From Bog-473 sp963737745 (lineage in GTDB: Bacteria; Actinomycetota; Acidimicrobiia; Acidimicrobiales; RAAP-2), in contig CAVTTR010000007.1 of the NCBI GenBank assembly GCA_963737745.1, positions 62,001-126,000 on the forward strand: 64,000 nucleotides of DNA, written 5' to 3'. Shown here piece after piece: positions 54,987 through 64,000 of the stretch. A program made the translations under genes and the position numbers. Position 1 is the stretch's first letter; the number at the start of each line of letters is the position of its first letter. The notes beneath the pieces were generated by a model. That model was not told the origin of the DNA. It was given only the letters and a program-made list of their open reading frames with translations, and did not search any database.

Positions 54987-56195
54987 ATGCCTGAAGCAGT
55001 CATCGTCGCCACCGGTCGCACCCCGATCGGGAGGGCCGTGAAGGGCTCACTGGTTGAATGTCGGCCCGACGACCTGAGCGCCCTCGTCATCAAGACTGTT
55101 CTGGAGAAGGTTCCGCAACTGCGTCCCAGCGACGTGGAGGACGTCCTGCTCGGATGCGGGCAGCCGGCGGGCGAAGCCGGTTACAACGTGGCCCGGGTAG
55201 CAGCAATTCTGGCCGGTCTCGAAAACGTCCCGGGTGTGACGGTGAACCGTTACTGCTCGTCGTCCCTGCAGACCATCCGCATGGCGGCGCACGCGATCCG
55301 TGCCGGTGAGGGAGATGTGTTCATCGCAGCCGGAGTCGAAACGGTCAGTCGCTACATGAACGGTGCTTCAGACACCGGACCGCATAACGCCGCATTCGCC
55401 GTGGCGGAGGAGCGCACCGCAGCCCGGACACCCGCGGTGACCGAACCATGGTCGCCCCTGGCCGGCAGCTTGCCCGACGTCTACATCGCCATGGGACAGA
55501 CGGCGGAGAACGTGGCGGAGTTCGAAAACGTGACGAGAGGCGAGATGGACGAGTTCGCTCTCCTCTCGCAAACACGGGCGGTGGCAAATCAACAGAACGG
55601 CTTCTTCGAGCGAGAGATCATCCCCGTCACCTTGGCCGATGGAACCGTGATCTCCAAAGACGACGGTCCCCGGGCGGGAACCACCCTCGAAGGCCTTGCG
55701 AACCTCAAGCCGGTCTTTCGCCAGGGTGGCACCGTCACCGCCGGCAACGCCTGCCCGCTCAACGACGGAGCGGCTGCAGTCATTGTGATGAGCGACGTCA
55801 AGGCCAAGGAGTTGGGCATCACGCCTCTGGCCCGCATCGTGGCCAGCAGTGTGACCGGATTGAATCCCGAGATCATGGGACTAGGACCGGTGGACGCCTG
55901 CCGTCAAGTGCTCAAGCGCGCCAACATGACGATCGACGACATCGACCTGGTCGAGATCAACGAGGCGTTTGCGGCACAGGTCATTCCCGCGGCCAAGCAC
56001 TTGGGCATCAGCTGGGACAAGCTCAACGTGAAGGGCGGGGCAATAGCCCTGGGGCATCCCTTCGGTCAGACCGGGGCGCGCATCATGACCACCCTCCTGA
56101 ACGCTCTCGAAGACACGGGAAAGAGCTACGGATTGGAGTCGATGTGCGTTGGGGGCGGTCAGGGCATGGCCATGATCGTCGAGCGCCTGAGCTAA
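54987..56195 (+). CDS. Acetyl-CoA C-acyltransferase (thiolase)
   Basis: The 402-residue thiolase has the acylated Cys in VTVNRYCSSSLQTI (about residue 91), the conserved NEAFAAQVIPA, GGAIALGHPFGQTGAR with the catalytic His, and CVGGGQGMAMIVE with the second Cys. It performs the last step of beta-oxidation or the reverse condensation. ATG 54987 is preceded by GAGGAG. It is a FadA-type degradative enzyme. It stands alone in this strand, so its pathway partners, such as acyl-CoA dehydrogenase at 43751, are only nearby, not co-transcribed. Confidence 0.93.
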   Translation: MPEAVIVATGRTPIGRAVKGSLVECRPDDLSALVIKTVLEKVPQLRPSDVEDVLLGCGQPAGEAGYNVARVAAILAGLENVPGVTVNRYCSSSLQTIRMAAHAIRAGEGDVFIAAGVETVSRYMNGASDTGPHNAAFAVAEERTAARTPAVTEPWSPLAGSLPDVYIAMGQTAENVAEFENVTRGEMDEFALLSQTRAVANQQNGFFEREIIPVTLADGTVISKDDGPRAGTTLEGLANLKPVFRQGGTVTAGNACPLNDGAAAVIVMSDVKAKELGITPLARIVASSVTGLNPEIMGLGPVDACRQVLKRANMTIDDIDLVEINEAFAAQVIPAAKHLGISWDKLNVKGGAIALGHPFGQTGARIMTTLLNALEDTGKSYGLESMCVGGGQGMAMIVERLS

Positions 56196-56211
56196 GGGCG
56201 CCAACGGAACA

Positions 56212-56529
56212 TCAGGCCATGCTTCGCTCCCCTGCGATGTCATAGACGGTGATGGTGACCGACTTCGGCACCACGCCACCGGGAGCAGGTGGGGGGCCTT
56301 GTCGCATGCCGGCCAGGTGGGCGTCAAGGGCCGCTTGGTCGGCCCACCGCTCGTAGAGGACGGCCCGACCGGGTTCGATCGGATCGGGCATGAGCGAGTA
56401 TTCGAGACAGCCAGCCTCGGCCCGCGAGGAACGGATCGCATCGAGCCGGCCGGCCAGAAATGCCTCACGTTGCTCGGGCTCGACCTCGAATGAACCTCCG
56501 ACTATGACCACGTCATCCTCCTTGGGCAT
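56212..56529 (-). CDS. Antibiotic-biosynthesis-monooxygenase (ABM) domain protein
   Basis: The 105-residue single-domain protein has the ferredoxin-like ABM fold pattern: VIVGGSFEVEPEQREAFLAG, AEAGCLEYSLMPDPIEPGRA, LYERWADQAALDAHLAG. Members are cofactor-free quinone-forming monooxygenases, haem-degrading enzymes or stress proteins; which one this is cannot be told. It converges on the thiolase gene 16 bases away. Confidence 0.85.
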   Translation of the reverse strand: MPKEDDVVIVGGSFEVEPEQREAFLAGRLDAIRSSRAEAGCLEYSLMPDPIEPGRAVLYERWADQAALDAHLAGMRQGPPPAPGGVVPKSVTITVYDIAGERSMA

Positions 56530-56615
56530 CGGCCGCTCTCGGGCCGGGTCTTATCTCGCCGCACCCTAACTGCCCGTAGAACTGGTCGCTCGGCCTTCGG
56601 CTAACCTGACATTGG

Positions 56616-57194
56616 TCAGGGACAACCCTCCGGATTCTTCTCTCGGGTGCGGTCGAGCGCCTCGAGAACCGAGCGGAAGAACCACTCTTGGATGGCGAAG
56701 ACGGCAATTCCGTCGAGGTGCAGGACATACGCACGCGCCCAGATCACTTCGGCGTCGAGGCCTCCCGAGGTGAGGGCGGGACATGCCTTCGGTTGCTCGG
56801 GCGGGGGCAGCGCCTGTCGAGCCAAGTCGAACCCGTGGGCCACCAGAATGCGACCGATTGGGTCGCTCGTCCGCTCGAGCTGTGCTCGTACCTTCGGCGG
56901 TAGTCGTGTGGGCACGAAGTTGGACTCCGCATAGAGATACGGCTGGTGCGTCGTGGTGCCCTTGAGGAAGGCCACCCGGTGCGTGATCGGCTGCCCTTCC
57001 GGAAGGTCGAGCGCGTTGTCAGAGTCTGCGGCGATCGTGTACTGGCGTGTCACCTCCGCCACGATCGACTCTCCGGTGAGTTGCTCGAGAACCTGCGTCA
57101 CCGTGCTCGGAACGCCCTCAAGGACCTGCTGCAGGTCAGCCGGTTGTGATGACCGCGGCGGTGGCACTACCGCAGAACGTAGTGCGGTTGTCAC
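56616..57194 (-). CDS. Chorismate-lyase-like protein (DUF98)
   Basis: The 192-residue protein resembles the actinobacterial chorismate pyruvate-lyase family (Rv2949c type, UTRA-like fold), which makes 4-hydroxybenzoate. Common features are a helical N-terminus, EVTRQYTI, the HRVAFLKG with PYLYAESNFVPTRLPP, TSDPIGRILVAHGF, and the C-terminal FAIQEWFFRSVLEAL with the conserved Glu and Arg. GTG 57194 is the likely start. 4-Hydroxybenzoate could feed phenolic-lipid or quinone-like products, but no partner genes are adjacent. Identification is by eye. Confidence 0.65.
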   Translation of the reverse strand: MTTALRSAVVPPPRSSQPADLQQVLEGVPSTVTQVLEQLTGESIVAEVTRQYTIAADSDNALDLPEGQPITHRVAFLKGTTTHQPYLYAESNFVPTRLPPKVRAQLERTSDPIGRILVAHGFDLARQALPPPEQPKACPALTSGGLDAEVIWARAYVLHLDGIAVFAIQEWFFRSVLEALDRTREKNPEGCP

Positions 57195-57224
57195 AACCTG
57201 AGGCTCGCTCAGTCCCGCAGTCGG

Positions 57225-58273
57225 TCAGCTGCGAAGCGCCGACTCGACGTCGCTGAGCGCCGGAACCGGACCGGGGTCGATGCGTTCTCGGCCGGCGAGG
57301 TGGAGGGAAACAAGGTCACCGAAAAGGGCGAGATCGAAGAAGCGAGCGAGATCCTCCTCGCCTTCGGTCCAGACAGGGATGACGTCTGCCATCACTTCGT
57401 CGGTGGCCTCGACCACGAGCTCGAAACGGCGCGCCACGTGGGGGTGCTCCCCATTGTGGCGGAGGGTGATCAGCGAAAACACCTGCCGTGTCACATCACC
57501 ATGCTGACCCCAACCGGCGACCTCGTTGTGGGACAGCTCGGGCTGGACGGCGAAGAAGGCCGGAGTCTTGGCGTTTTCGTTGATCTGCGTCTTCCAGCGC
57601 CGAGCCGCCACTGCGGTGACACCAGTCGATCCGTACACCAGGGGAATCGTCCGGCCGATGCGCCGCGCCACTGCTTCGACCGCACTCCCCGCAACCAACA
57701 AGGTGTCCCGCCGACGCCGTAACGATGCGAAGGCAGCGTCGAGAAGTGGTGCCACATCGGGAAGAAGCCCTAACCGGGAGAGGGTCAAGAGAACCGGGAT
57801 CGCCAACGGGCCGAGCGCCGTTCGCCCCGCCGGCAAGCCGAGGGGAAGCCCGAAGCGAAGAAGGCCGGACGACTCTGCCATGCGTGCCAGCGCCCCACCA
57901 GCGGAGACGGTCACCACATGCGCACCACGTTCGACCGCCTGCGCCGCGGCCGTGCAGGTTTCCTCCGTGTCACCACCAAATGACAGGGCAAACGCCAGGG
58001 TGCGGGGTCCAACGAACGACGGGGCGGCATAGCCGCTGCTGAACATGACCGGTCGAGAGCCATGGGTGGCGCCATACGCCGACAACCAGCTCCGCCGCGG
58101 TCGCACTGGTGCCCATGCCGAAGACCACAACGGCGTCGATCTCGTCGGGCGCCGGCAGCACGGCGTGGTCGAGTGCGTCACGCGCCTGCGCCAAGGCAGT
58201 GACCGCCTGCTCGGGTCCCCCCACCGTGGCGTCCCAGATGCCGGCCGTGTCGAGATCAGCGCGCTGGGCTCAC
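57225..58273 (-). CDS. SIS-domain sugar-phosphate isomerase-like protein (TobH-like; frameshift near 58085)
   Basis: Two frames join into about 349 residues with two SIS halves: VVFGMGTSATAAEL and, after the break, FSSGYAAPSFVGPRT, ALSFGGDTEETC and VVTVSAGGALARMAESSG; the second half has LVYGSTGVTAVAARRWKTQINENAK and GWGQHGDVTRQ. This matches bifunctional phosphoglucose/phosphomannose isomerases and the TobH protein beside manB in mycobacteria. The GTG start at 58273 overlaps the Trm112 stop by four bases. One extra base near 58085 splits it. Likely role: fructose-6-phosphate/mannose-6-phosphate interconversion feeding ManB; the assignment between isomerase and TobH is unsettled. Confidence 0.8.
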
Positions 58274-58518
58274 TCGGACGACGGTCCGGTCGTGCGCACA
58301 TCCTCCTTCTCCGCCTTGGCCATGAGTCGATCGTGCTCGACCTCAACGACGTCTGTCGCTTCGTCGACGAGGAGGACGGGCAGTCCGTCCACCACGGGGT
58401 AGCTCTTGTGAAGGCGAGGGTTGTAGAGGATCTCCTCGTCGGCGAACCACAGCAACGGCTCCTTGTCGATGGGGCAGGCCAATACCTCGAGCAACAAGGG
58501 GTCAAGCGTCACGGTCAC
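58270..58518 (-). CDS. Trm112-family zinc-ribbon-like protein
   Basis: The 82-residue protein has LLEVLACPIDKEPLLW and SYPVVDGLPVLLVDEA, the core of the Trm112/YcaR family. Only one Cys of the usual ribbon pairs remains (ACP), so zinc binding is doubtful. In actinobacteria the family sits between manB and a SIS-domain gene, as here. It overlaps the SIS gene by four bases and follows manB by 55. GTG 58518 is the start. Its role in this cluster is not known. Confidence 0.85.
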   Translation of the reverse strand: MTVTLDPLLLEVLACPIDKEPLLWFADEEILYNPRLHKSYPVVDGLPVLLVDEATDVVEVEHDRLMAKAEKEDVRTTGPSSE

Positions 58519-58573
58519 TCCTCTTCTCTGTTGATGTGGATCCGCGCGGAAACTGCGCCGGGTCCATCAGTGC

Positions 58574-59935
58574 CTAGTCCGTGCCGCCGTGGGTGGCAAT
58601 GAGCTGCTGCACCTCGGCCACATCCGCGGCGCAAAGTTCGGGCGTCTTCGCTTCCACATTGAGACGGAGCAACGGCTCGGTGTTCGAGGGGCGCAGGTTG
58701 TACCACCAGTCGCCGTGGTCGATCGTCAGGCCATCGAGCCGATCAACCGAGGCCCCGACCGAGCTTTCGTGCGCCGCTACTGCCTCCACCGTGGCGGCGG
58801 GATCGCGCACCTCGGTGTTGATCTCCCCCGAGTCGCTATAACGCTTGAACGGCTCCAAGAGCTCGGAGAGCGGCTTGTCGTTCACGCTCAACAGCTCCAG
58901 GACGAGGAGCGCCGTGACAATGCCCGAGTCCGCTCGAAAGTTGTCGCGGTAGTAGTAGTGGCCCGAATGCTCCCCTCCGAAGATGGCGTTGGTCTCGGCC
59001 ATGACCGCCTTGATGATCGAGTGACCGACCTGGGTGCGGATCGCCGTGCCGCCGAGCTCCGTCACCACCTCGGGGACCACGTGGGAGCAGATCAGGTTGT
59101 AGAGGATGGTCTCGCCGGGGTGCTTGTGCAGCATGGAGGCGGCCACCAACGCCGTGGTCAGCGAGCCCGACACCGGCTGTGCCTTCTCATCGACCAGGAA
59201 GACGCGGTCTGCATCCCCGTCAAACGCCAATCCGATGTCCGCTCCCTGAGCCAACACCGCAGCCTTGAGGTCCACCAGGTTCTCCGGCTGGATGGGATCA
59301 GCGGGGTGATTCGGGAAGTTGCCGTCGAGCTCTGGGAAGAGGACCTCGACCGAGAAAGGAAGGTGCGAGAACACGGTCGGCACCACCAGTCCGCCCATCC
59401 CATTCGCCGTATCGGCCACCACCTTGAGGGGCCGCAGCACGTCCCGATCGACGAAGGAGATCACGTGGGCGGCCCAGTCGTCGAGCAGGTCGCGTTCGCG
59501 CCATGAACCCGTCAGTTCACCCAAGGGCTCGTCCAACAGCTTCTCGGCGCTCGCCTCAATTTCGGCCAGGCCGGTGTCGCGTCCGATGGGCCGGGCTCCG
59601 GAGAGGCAAAGTTTGATGCCGTTGTATTTCGCCGGATTGTGCGAAGCGGTGAACATCGCCCCTGGGGCATTGAGGCGTCCCGCGGCGAAGTAAAGGAAAT
59701 CGGTCGATGCCATTCCCAGATCCGTGACGTTCACGCCCTCAGAACGAACGCCATCGGAGAACGCCTGGGACAGCTCGACTCCGGATGCACGCATGTCCCG
59801 GGCGATGAGGATTTCGGGCGCGTTGGCAAATCGGGCCATGGCCCGGCCGATGGCCCGGCACATGGGTGCGTCCAACTGGTCGGGCACGGTACCGCGCACG
59901 TCGTACGCCTTGAATACCTGGTCCATTCGAGTCAT
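58574..59935 (-). CDS. manB: Phosphomannomutase/phosphoglucomutase
   Basis: The 453-residue protein is an alpha-D-phosphohexomutase that turns mannose-6-phosphate into mannose-1-phosphate, a precursor of GDP-mannose for wall glycans. The phosphoserine loop is FTASHNPAKYNGIK (Ser near residue 99), the metal loop is FDGDADRVFLVD, the sugar loop GGEHSGHYYYRD, and the phosphate loop RPSNTEPLLRLN. ATG 59935 lies 12 bases after the membrane-protein stop. It heads the manB-Trm112-SIS set. Confidence 0.93.
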   Translation of the reverse strand: MTRMDQVFKAYDVRGTVPDQLDAPMCRAIGRAMARFANAPEILIARDMRASGVELSQAFSDGVRSEGVNVTDLGMASTDFLYFAAGRLNAPGAMFTASHNPAKYNGIKLCLSGARPIGRDTGLAEIEASAEKLLDEPLGELTGSWRERDLLDDWAAHVISFVDRDVLRPLKVVADTANGMGGLVVPTVFSHLPFSVEVLFPELDGNFPNHPADPIQPENLVDLKAAVLAQGADIGLAFDGDADRVFLVDEKAQPVSGSLTTALVAASMLHKHPGETILYNLICSHVVPEVVTELGGTAIRTQVGHSIIKAVMAETNAIFGGEHSGHYYYRDNFRADSGIVTALLVLELLSVNDKPLSELLEPFKRYSDSGEINTEVRDPAATVEAVAAHESSVGASVDRLDGLTIDHGDWWYNLRPSNTEPLLRLNVEAKTPELCAADVAEVQQLIATHGGTD

Positions 59936-59947
59936 GTCGCCCCAACC

Positions 59948-62422
59948 TTAGGTGGCGAGCGGTGGGTCTCCTTCTCCTCGAGTTCGGCGCTGCGCGTCCT
60001 GACCCTTCCGCAGCAGACCGGCCAGGACGACGGCGCAGAGAGCAGCCACGCCGACGATGGTCAGACCCTGGCCCACCCGGTTCGCCGCAGTGGCCCCGTA
60101 ATGGAGAATGACATTGTGGGAGGTCGGCACGACGACCATGAGGTTGGGAGTGACCCGGTAGGGCCCCGAGGCGCCCGACGCCTGCCAATTGGGGAAATAG
60201 GAGATCTTGACCAATACGGGTGTGCCGATCTTCGACACATGGAAGCTCACCGTGTTGTCGGTCTCCGCCACCTCGCTCACCCGCGTCTTGGGGACGGCGT
60301 GCCGCGGTGGGCTCGTATCGCCGATCGGCACTCGGGGCCAGGAGGCCGGCCCGCTCTGGGCCAAGAAGACATCCCAGCGGGCCGGGTCGTCGTACCAGTT
60401 CTCCGAGGGCGTCAGCCATGAGGACTGGGCTGGCCTTATCCCCACCTCCACCGCCGGGTCGTTCGCCAAGCCCGTGACCAACGGCGCATTGAGGACCTCG
60501 TAGATCTTCCACGTGGTGGTGGTCGAGACGCCCGCCTGATTCGATGTCCACGGACCGGTCTCGGCCACCTGCCGGAGCGAGGGGTCGGCGGCCGCTGCCT
60601 CTTGGACCTGCACGCTCGACGCCATGAAGTAGCGGACGCCCAGCAACTGGAGGTGCTGGATCCCGGCGGGCACGTTCAGCGACGAGTAGTCCAGACCGAC
60701 CATGGCCTCGGAGGGCGACACGGACAGCTCGGCCTGGTTGAGGAAGTGATACGGCGTGGTGGAGGCGGACTCGAAGAGGAGTCCCTCCATCGAACCGATG
60801 CAGCCGCTCGACCAGTACGGCAACAACATGAGTGCTTGCGTGGTGCCGAACCGATTGAGACTGGGGTCGTACTGCCACATCGCCTGTCCGCAGCCATCGG
60901 TGGCCCCGACGTGCTCCATCGTCTGGACGAGGGCCCGGTACTCGGGATAGGCCGGCTGCGCCTGATAGCCGCTGTAGTTGAACGACGACCAGTTCGTCAC
61001 CTGGTTGGCCCAGGGGTGATGCCGATGGACTCCATGGCGGAAGCCGAAAGCACAAACGGGGTGGCGACGACCCCCAGCGCCACCACGAGTGCCACCACCG
61101 GTCCCGCCACCGCGGCCATGGGCCACGACAGTCGCCAGCCGTGCGTCCTCGGGCAGCGGGGTCGACGAGTCCGGGTCAGCCCGCCTTCGTGCCCACCACC
61201 ACTCTCCGAGGTCGACCGCAGCCGGTCACGGCCGTCGCCACACCCCAACCGACCTGCAGGTAGACGGGAAGGAACCACAGCGGCAGGAAGCGCGTGTTGA
61301 ACAGGCTGCCTTGAGGGTCGAAGATCAAAGCAGCCGCGAACACCCCGGCCAGGAGCGCCATCAGGATGCCGAAGCGACTGCGGAGCGCGAACGCGGCCAG
61401 TGTCGAGATGCCGGCCAGAATCAAGGCCCACCAGGTCCGCCTTGGGGAACAGGAGGGTGACGAACGTGTGCACGTTGACGTAGCCCAGGGACGTCGAATA
61501 GGCCTGTTCGCTGCCGAAGGGCACCCACCAGAACGCGACCAGCAGGACCCCGATGCCCATGGTCGAGATGCCCCACCACAAGGCCTGGGGCCGGCTCAGG
61601 ACCTGTGGCACTATCGTTGTCTGCCGGGTGGGCGTGCCACGTATCTCGCGGCCGGATCCGCGGCGGGCAGCATCTCCATGCCGATGAGGAGCACCGCCCC
61701 CACAATGGCGAAGAGGGCGGGAACGATGTGCGACAGGATGCACGCCGCCAGCACGACGGCGGCCCAGCCCCGATGGCGCCCCGTGCGCAGCCCCCTGGCC
61801 ATGAGCCCGAGGAACACCAGGGCGAGGGCGATGCTCAGCGAATAGGCGTATTCGCCGGCCAAGGTGGAGAAGAGGTTTCCCCCGTAAATCGTGTAGGTGT
61901 AGTCGAAGAGGAAGCAGAGCGTGAGGGCGGCCAAGGCCCCGGGGAAGGCACGGCGCAGGCCGAAGAGCCGTCCCATGGCCCACGCCGCGACCGGCAGGAG
62001 AACCGATCCGAGCACCGTGATCCACTTGAAGGCCAGGGCGTAGGGCACGACATAGCTGAGCAATGCGCCGATGAGATCGGGCAGGACGAAGTAGTAGGTA
62101 TAGAGCGGGAAGCCGTCGTACCAACCGGGATCCCAACCGGTGAGTTGGCCGTGGTGCAAGAGGTTCGACTTCAAGAAGGCCGGCATGGCGTAGTGGCCGC
62201 CGTTGTCGCCGCCGGTCGGGATCGACGTCGAGAACAGCAGGCTGGGATGGAGTCGCCACAGCACGACGGCGATGACCGAGGCGACGCACAGGACGGTGGC
62301 CGCCTGCGGCGCCCACGTGGCCGACGACGGAAATGGTCGTTTCGGCGGGCGCTGGCGACCGGTGGCCGTCCAGCAACGGCGTCTCCGGAGGCGTTGCTGG
62401 ACGCGCCGACGGTGGTCGTCAA
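59948..62422 (-). CDS. Large membrane protein, PTPS-related/YfhO-like (multiple frameshifts)
   Basis: At least four frames join into one protein of about 820 residues. It begins with a short polar N-terminus, then PTGGDNGGHYAMPAFLKSNL and LTGWDPGWYDGFPLYTYYF, the signature of the 6-pyruvoyl-tetrahydropterin-synthase-related membrane family. Many hydrophobic segments follow (VLPDLIGALLSYVVPYALAF, WGISTMGIGVLLVAFWWVPF, GILMALLAGVFAAALIF), then a large extracytoplasmic C-terminal part and a last membrane segment. Breaks lie near 62300, 61620, 61430, 61210 and 61025. A TTG at 62422 overlapping the upstream stop fits the start. Such proteins are probably glycosyltransferase-like; role unknown, perhaps linked to mannose use through manB. 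Confidence 0.65.
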
Positions 62423-63232
62423 TGGATCACCCCGCCCCGTTGATTGAGGATCGTCACGACCGCCACGAGGTTGAACGATGCGTGCGCCACCATGTTCATG
62501 CCCAGGCGTCCGGTCCGGTACGAGATGGCGGCCAGGGCCGCCCCGAGCAGGGCCAGGCCGGCCAGCTGGACCCATTCGCCGTGGGCCAGGCCGAAGAGCA
62601 GCCCGTCGACGACGACGGCCAGGACGACGCCCACACCGCGGGCCCGCGTGGTGCCGGGACCCAGGGGCGTGAACAGGCGGGCCAGCGCCTTGAAGAGCAG
62701 CCCCCGGAAGAACAGCTCCTCCATGGCGGGGGCCAGGATCACGGTGGCCACCACCACCAACGCAATCCCCGGCCGTGGGCGCCGCCGGTCAGCTTCTGGC
62801 TCGGGCGCGTCGAAGTTGTGGATGTGGTGCTGGAAGGGGGCAATAGAGCGAGGGCGATGACGTACTGGGCAGCCACCCCGATGGCGAGCCCCCAGAGGTC
62901 GACCCAACGGAAGCGCACGCCCGAGGTCGGCCAAGAAGTGCCGGGTGCCGTGCGTCCGGCTGGCCAGCCAGGGCGCGCCGAAAAAGCCGACCCACAGGCC
63001 GAGCAGGGTCGAGATGACGTACCACTCGGGGGGAATGGCCGCCGAGGTGATGGCCGACATCTGCGCTGCGCTCTTCCCGGCCACGTCGCCGGCCACGACC
63101 CCGAAGAGCGCCGCCCGCGAGCTGCCCGACCAGAAATCCGCCGAGGGCGTAGAGGAGCCAGCGCCAGGCCGCCGACTTGGTCGTGGGAGGGACGCCGGGG
63201 CGGTCCAGAAAAGGGCCCGTCTCACCGTTCAT
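62419..63232 (-). CDS. CPBP-family intramembrane metalloprotease (frameshifts)
   Basis: The repaired protein has about 270 residues with several membrane segments. The three CPBP (Abi/CAAX-type) motifs are plain: EELFFRGLL (EExxxR), FGLAHGEW (FxxxH) and HASFNLVAV (HxxxN). Earlier parts, WLLYALGGFLVGQLAGG and PEWYVISTLLGLWVGFFGA, lie in other frames; breaks are near 63125, 62925 and 62800. Start ATG 63232. Such proteases cleave or process prenylated or membrane substrates; bacterial ones often serve bacteriocin self-immunity, but no such gene is adjacent. Confidence 0.78.
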
Positions 63233-63501
63233 CGCGGGGACTAGTCCGTCACCTGGGTTAATGGAGGCAGGTACCGGAGGGTAGGGTGCCGGCCGGCGGG
63301 AGGTGGTCGCTCCATCTGACGGAACGAAGCCGGCCGGAATCGGCCCGGGCGGCCGAGGAGCGAGGGCGGCCCTCTCCCTCCGTGCGGCCCTGGTCGGGGT
63401 CGATGTCGGTCACGGCCAGACGTTACTGGCCCCTCCAGGGCCAATTACCTGCAGGTGGGGGGTGGTCACCGTCCGGCGAAACGTCCGAATAGGCTGGTCT
63501 G

Positions 63502-64000
63502 GTGAGTCCCCAACGTCCTGACCGTTCCCCAACCCCACCAAACGCGCCGTCGGGTGATGGGAACACGCCGTCGGGCGGCGCCCCGCAGGGCCAGAACTGG
63601 CGTTGGCTGTGGGGGGTGGCGGTCATCGGGGTCATCGCGATCCTGCTGGCCGTCTCGTCCTTCAAGACGACCAACTCCAAGGAGCTCAGCTACACCAAAT
63701 TCCTCCAGGACGTGCGGGCCAAGCAGGTCGACACGGCCCAGATCAGCAACGGCACCGGCCAGATCACCGGGAAGCTCAAGAACGGGGTCAGCTACTCGGT
63801 CCAGGGCCCGAGCCCCTCGCTTGCCCAACGACGTGACCGAAATGCGCAACGACGGGGTGGCGGTGAGTTTCCCGACGCCCGACGACCAACCTGCTCGGCG
63901 AGCTGCTCCCCTACATCTTCTTCATCGCCATCGGCGCTGCCTTCATCTTCTTCATCGGCCGCCAGACCAAGGGCCAGATGAGCGGGATCATGTCGATCGG
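63502..64000 (+). CDS. ftsH: ATP-dependent zinc metalloprotease FtsH, N-terminus (partial, frameshifts)
   Basis: The window ends inside this gene. A proline-rich cytosolic start is followed by a membrane segment (WLWGVAVIGVIAILLAVSSF), the periplasmic FtsH domain (ELSYTKFLQDVRAKQVDTAQ, GQITGKLKNGVSYSVQGP), and, after two single-base shifts near 63820 and 63885, LLGELLPYIFFIAIGAAFIFF with IGRQTKGQMSGIMSIG. This is the FtsH N-terminal layout. The AAA+ and protease domains lie beyond the edge. GTG 63502 is the start. The 269 bases before it show no gene. Confidence 0.8.

Overview
The window is GC-rich, gene-dense DNA from a high-GC Gram-positive bacterium, most likely an actinobacterium of the Acidimicrobiia type. 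The signs are a HupB-like HU protein with a long Lys/Ala/Pro tail, F420-type oxidoreductases, mycofactocin-type SDRs, a BioB-BsaP pair, a 13E12-like DUF222-HNH gene, many GTG starts and 4-bp stop/start overlaps. I see no rRNA, tRNA, CRISPR array or insertion sequence. Family calls and identities were read by eye, without database searches.

Region 1 (1-24.3 kb) looks like a catabolic island. A leftward operon holds a two-domain CaiB/BaiF CoA-transferase, an alpha/beta hydrolase and an aldehyde dehydrogenase. It diverges from a rightward enoyl-CoA hydratase-family protein, a family I CoA-transferase and an Abhydrolase_10-type hydrolase. Next come two metallophosphoesterase paralogues around a TetR regulator and an SDR, then an MBL-fold hydrolase, an FMN alpha-hydroxy-acid oxidase, a P450 with its ferredoxin, an amidohydrolase and two more SDRs. 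The region ends with an orphan ABC substrate-binding protein, a 5'-truncated deacylase, a second amidohydrolase, an SDR and a PaaX-family regulator. Two of the SDRs are about 93% identical and form an inverted duplication around about 7 kb. A palindromic 37-bp element stands before both of them and also before the unrelated hydratase gene, which suggests a shared regulator.

Region 2 (24.4-31.5 kb) is sulfur amino-acid metabolism: cystathionine beta-synthase (with an unexplained 100-residue N-terminal extension) and metB on one strand, metX and metY on the other, with a PPOX-type protein, a membrane-anchored unknown and a Mug-type DNA glycosylase between them.

Region 3 (31.5-40.6 kb) holds the HU protein and its terminator, a DUF5522 protein, a translationally coupled four-gene operon of which three products are built from paired YbjQ-like domains, an F420-type/FAD oxidoreductase pair, a secreted COG4315-type repeat protein, an AIM24-family protein and a small-molecule methyltransferase. 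The YbjQ operon is my best candidate for an undescribed system.

Region 4 (40.6-64 kb) mixes housekeeping and accessory genes: a D12-class DNA methylase, PPK2, an LLM oxidoreductase, an acyl-CoA dehydrogenase, bioB-bsaP, DUF222-HNH, an archaeal-type riboflavin synthase, acyltransferase 3, an acyl-CoA synthetase, an NlpC/P60 hydrolase with 126-bp repeats, an aldo/keto reductase, a YgjP-like peptidase, a thiolase, a chorismate-lyase-like protein, the TobH-like/Trm112/manB cluster, a large membrane protein, a CPBP protease and the start of ftsH. Many genes here carry single-base frameshifts, mostly one extra base in a short homopolymer. Because likely essential genes are hit too, I read these as sequence errors and annotate each broken pair as one gene.
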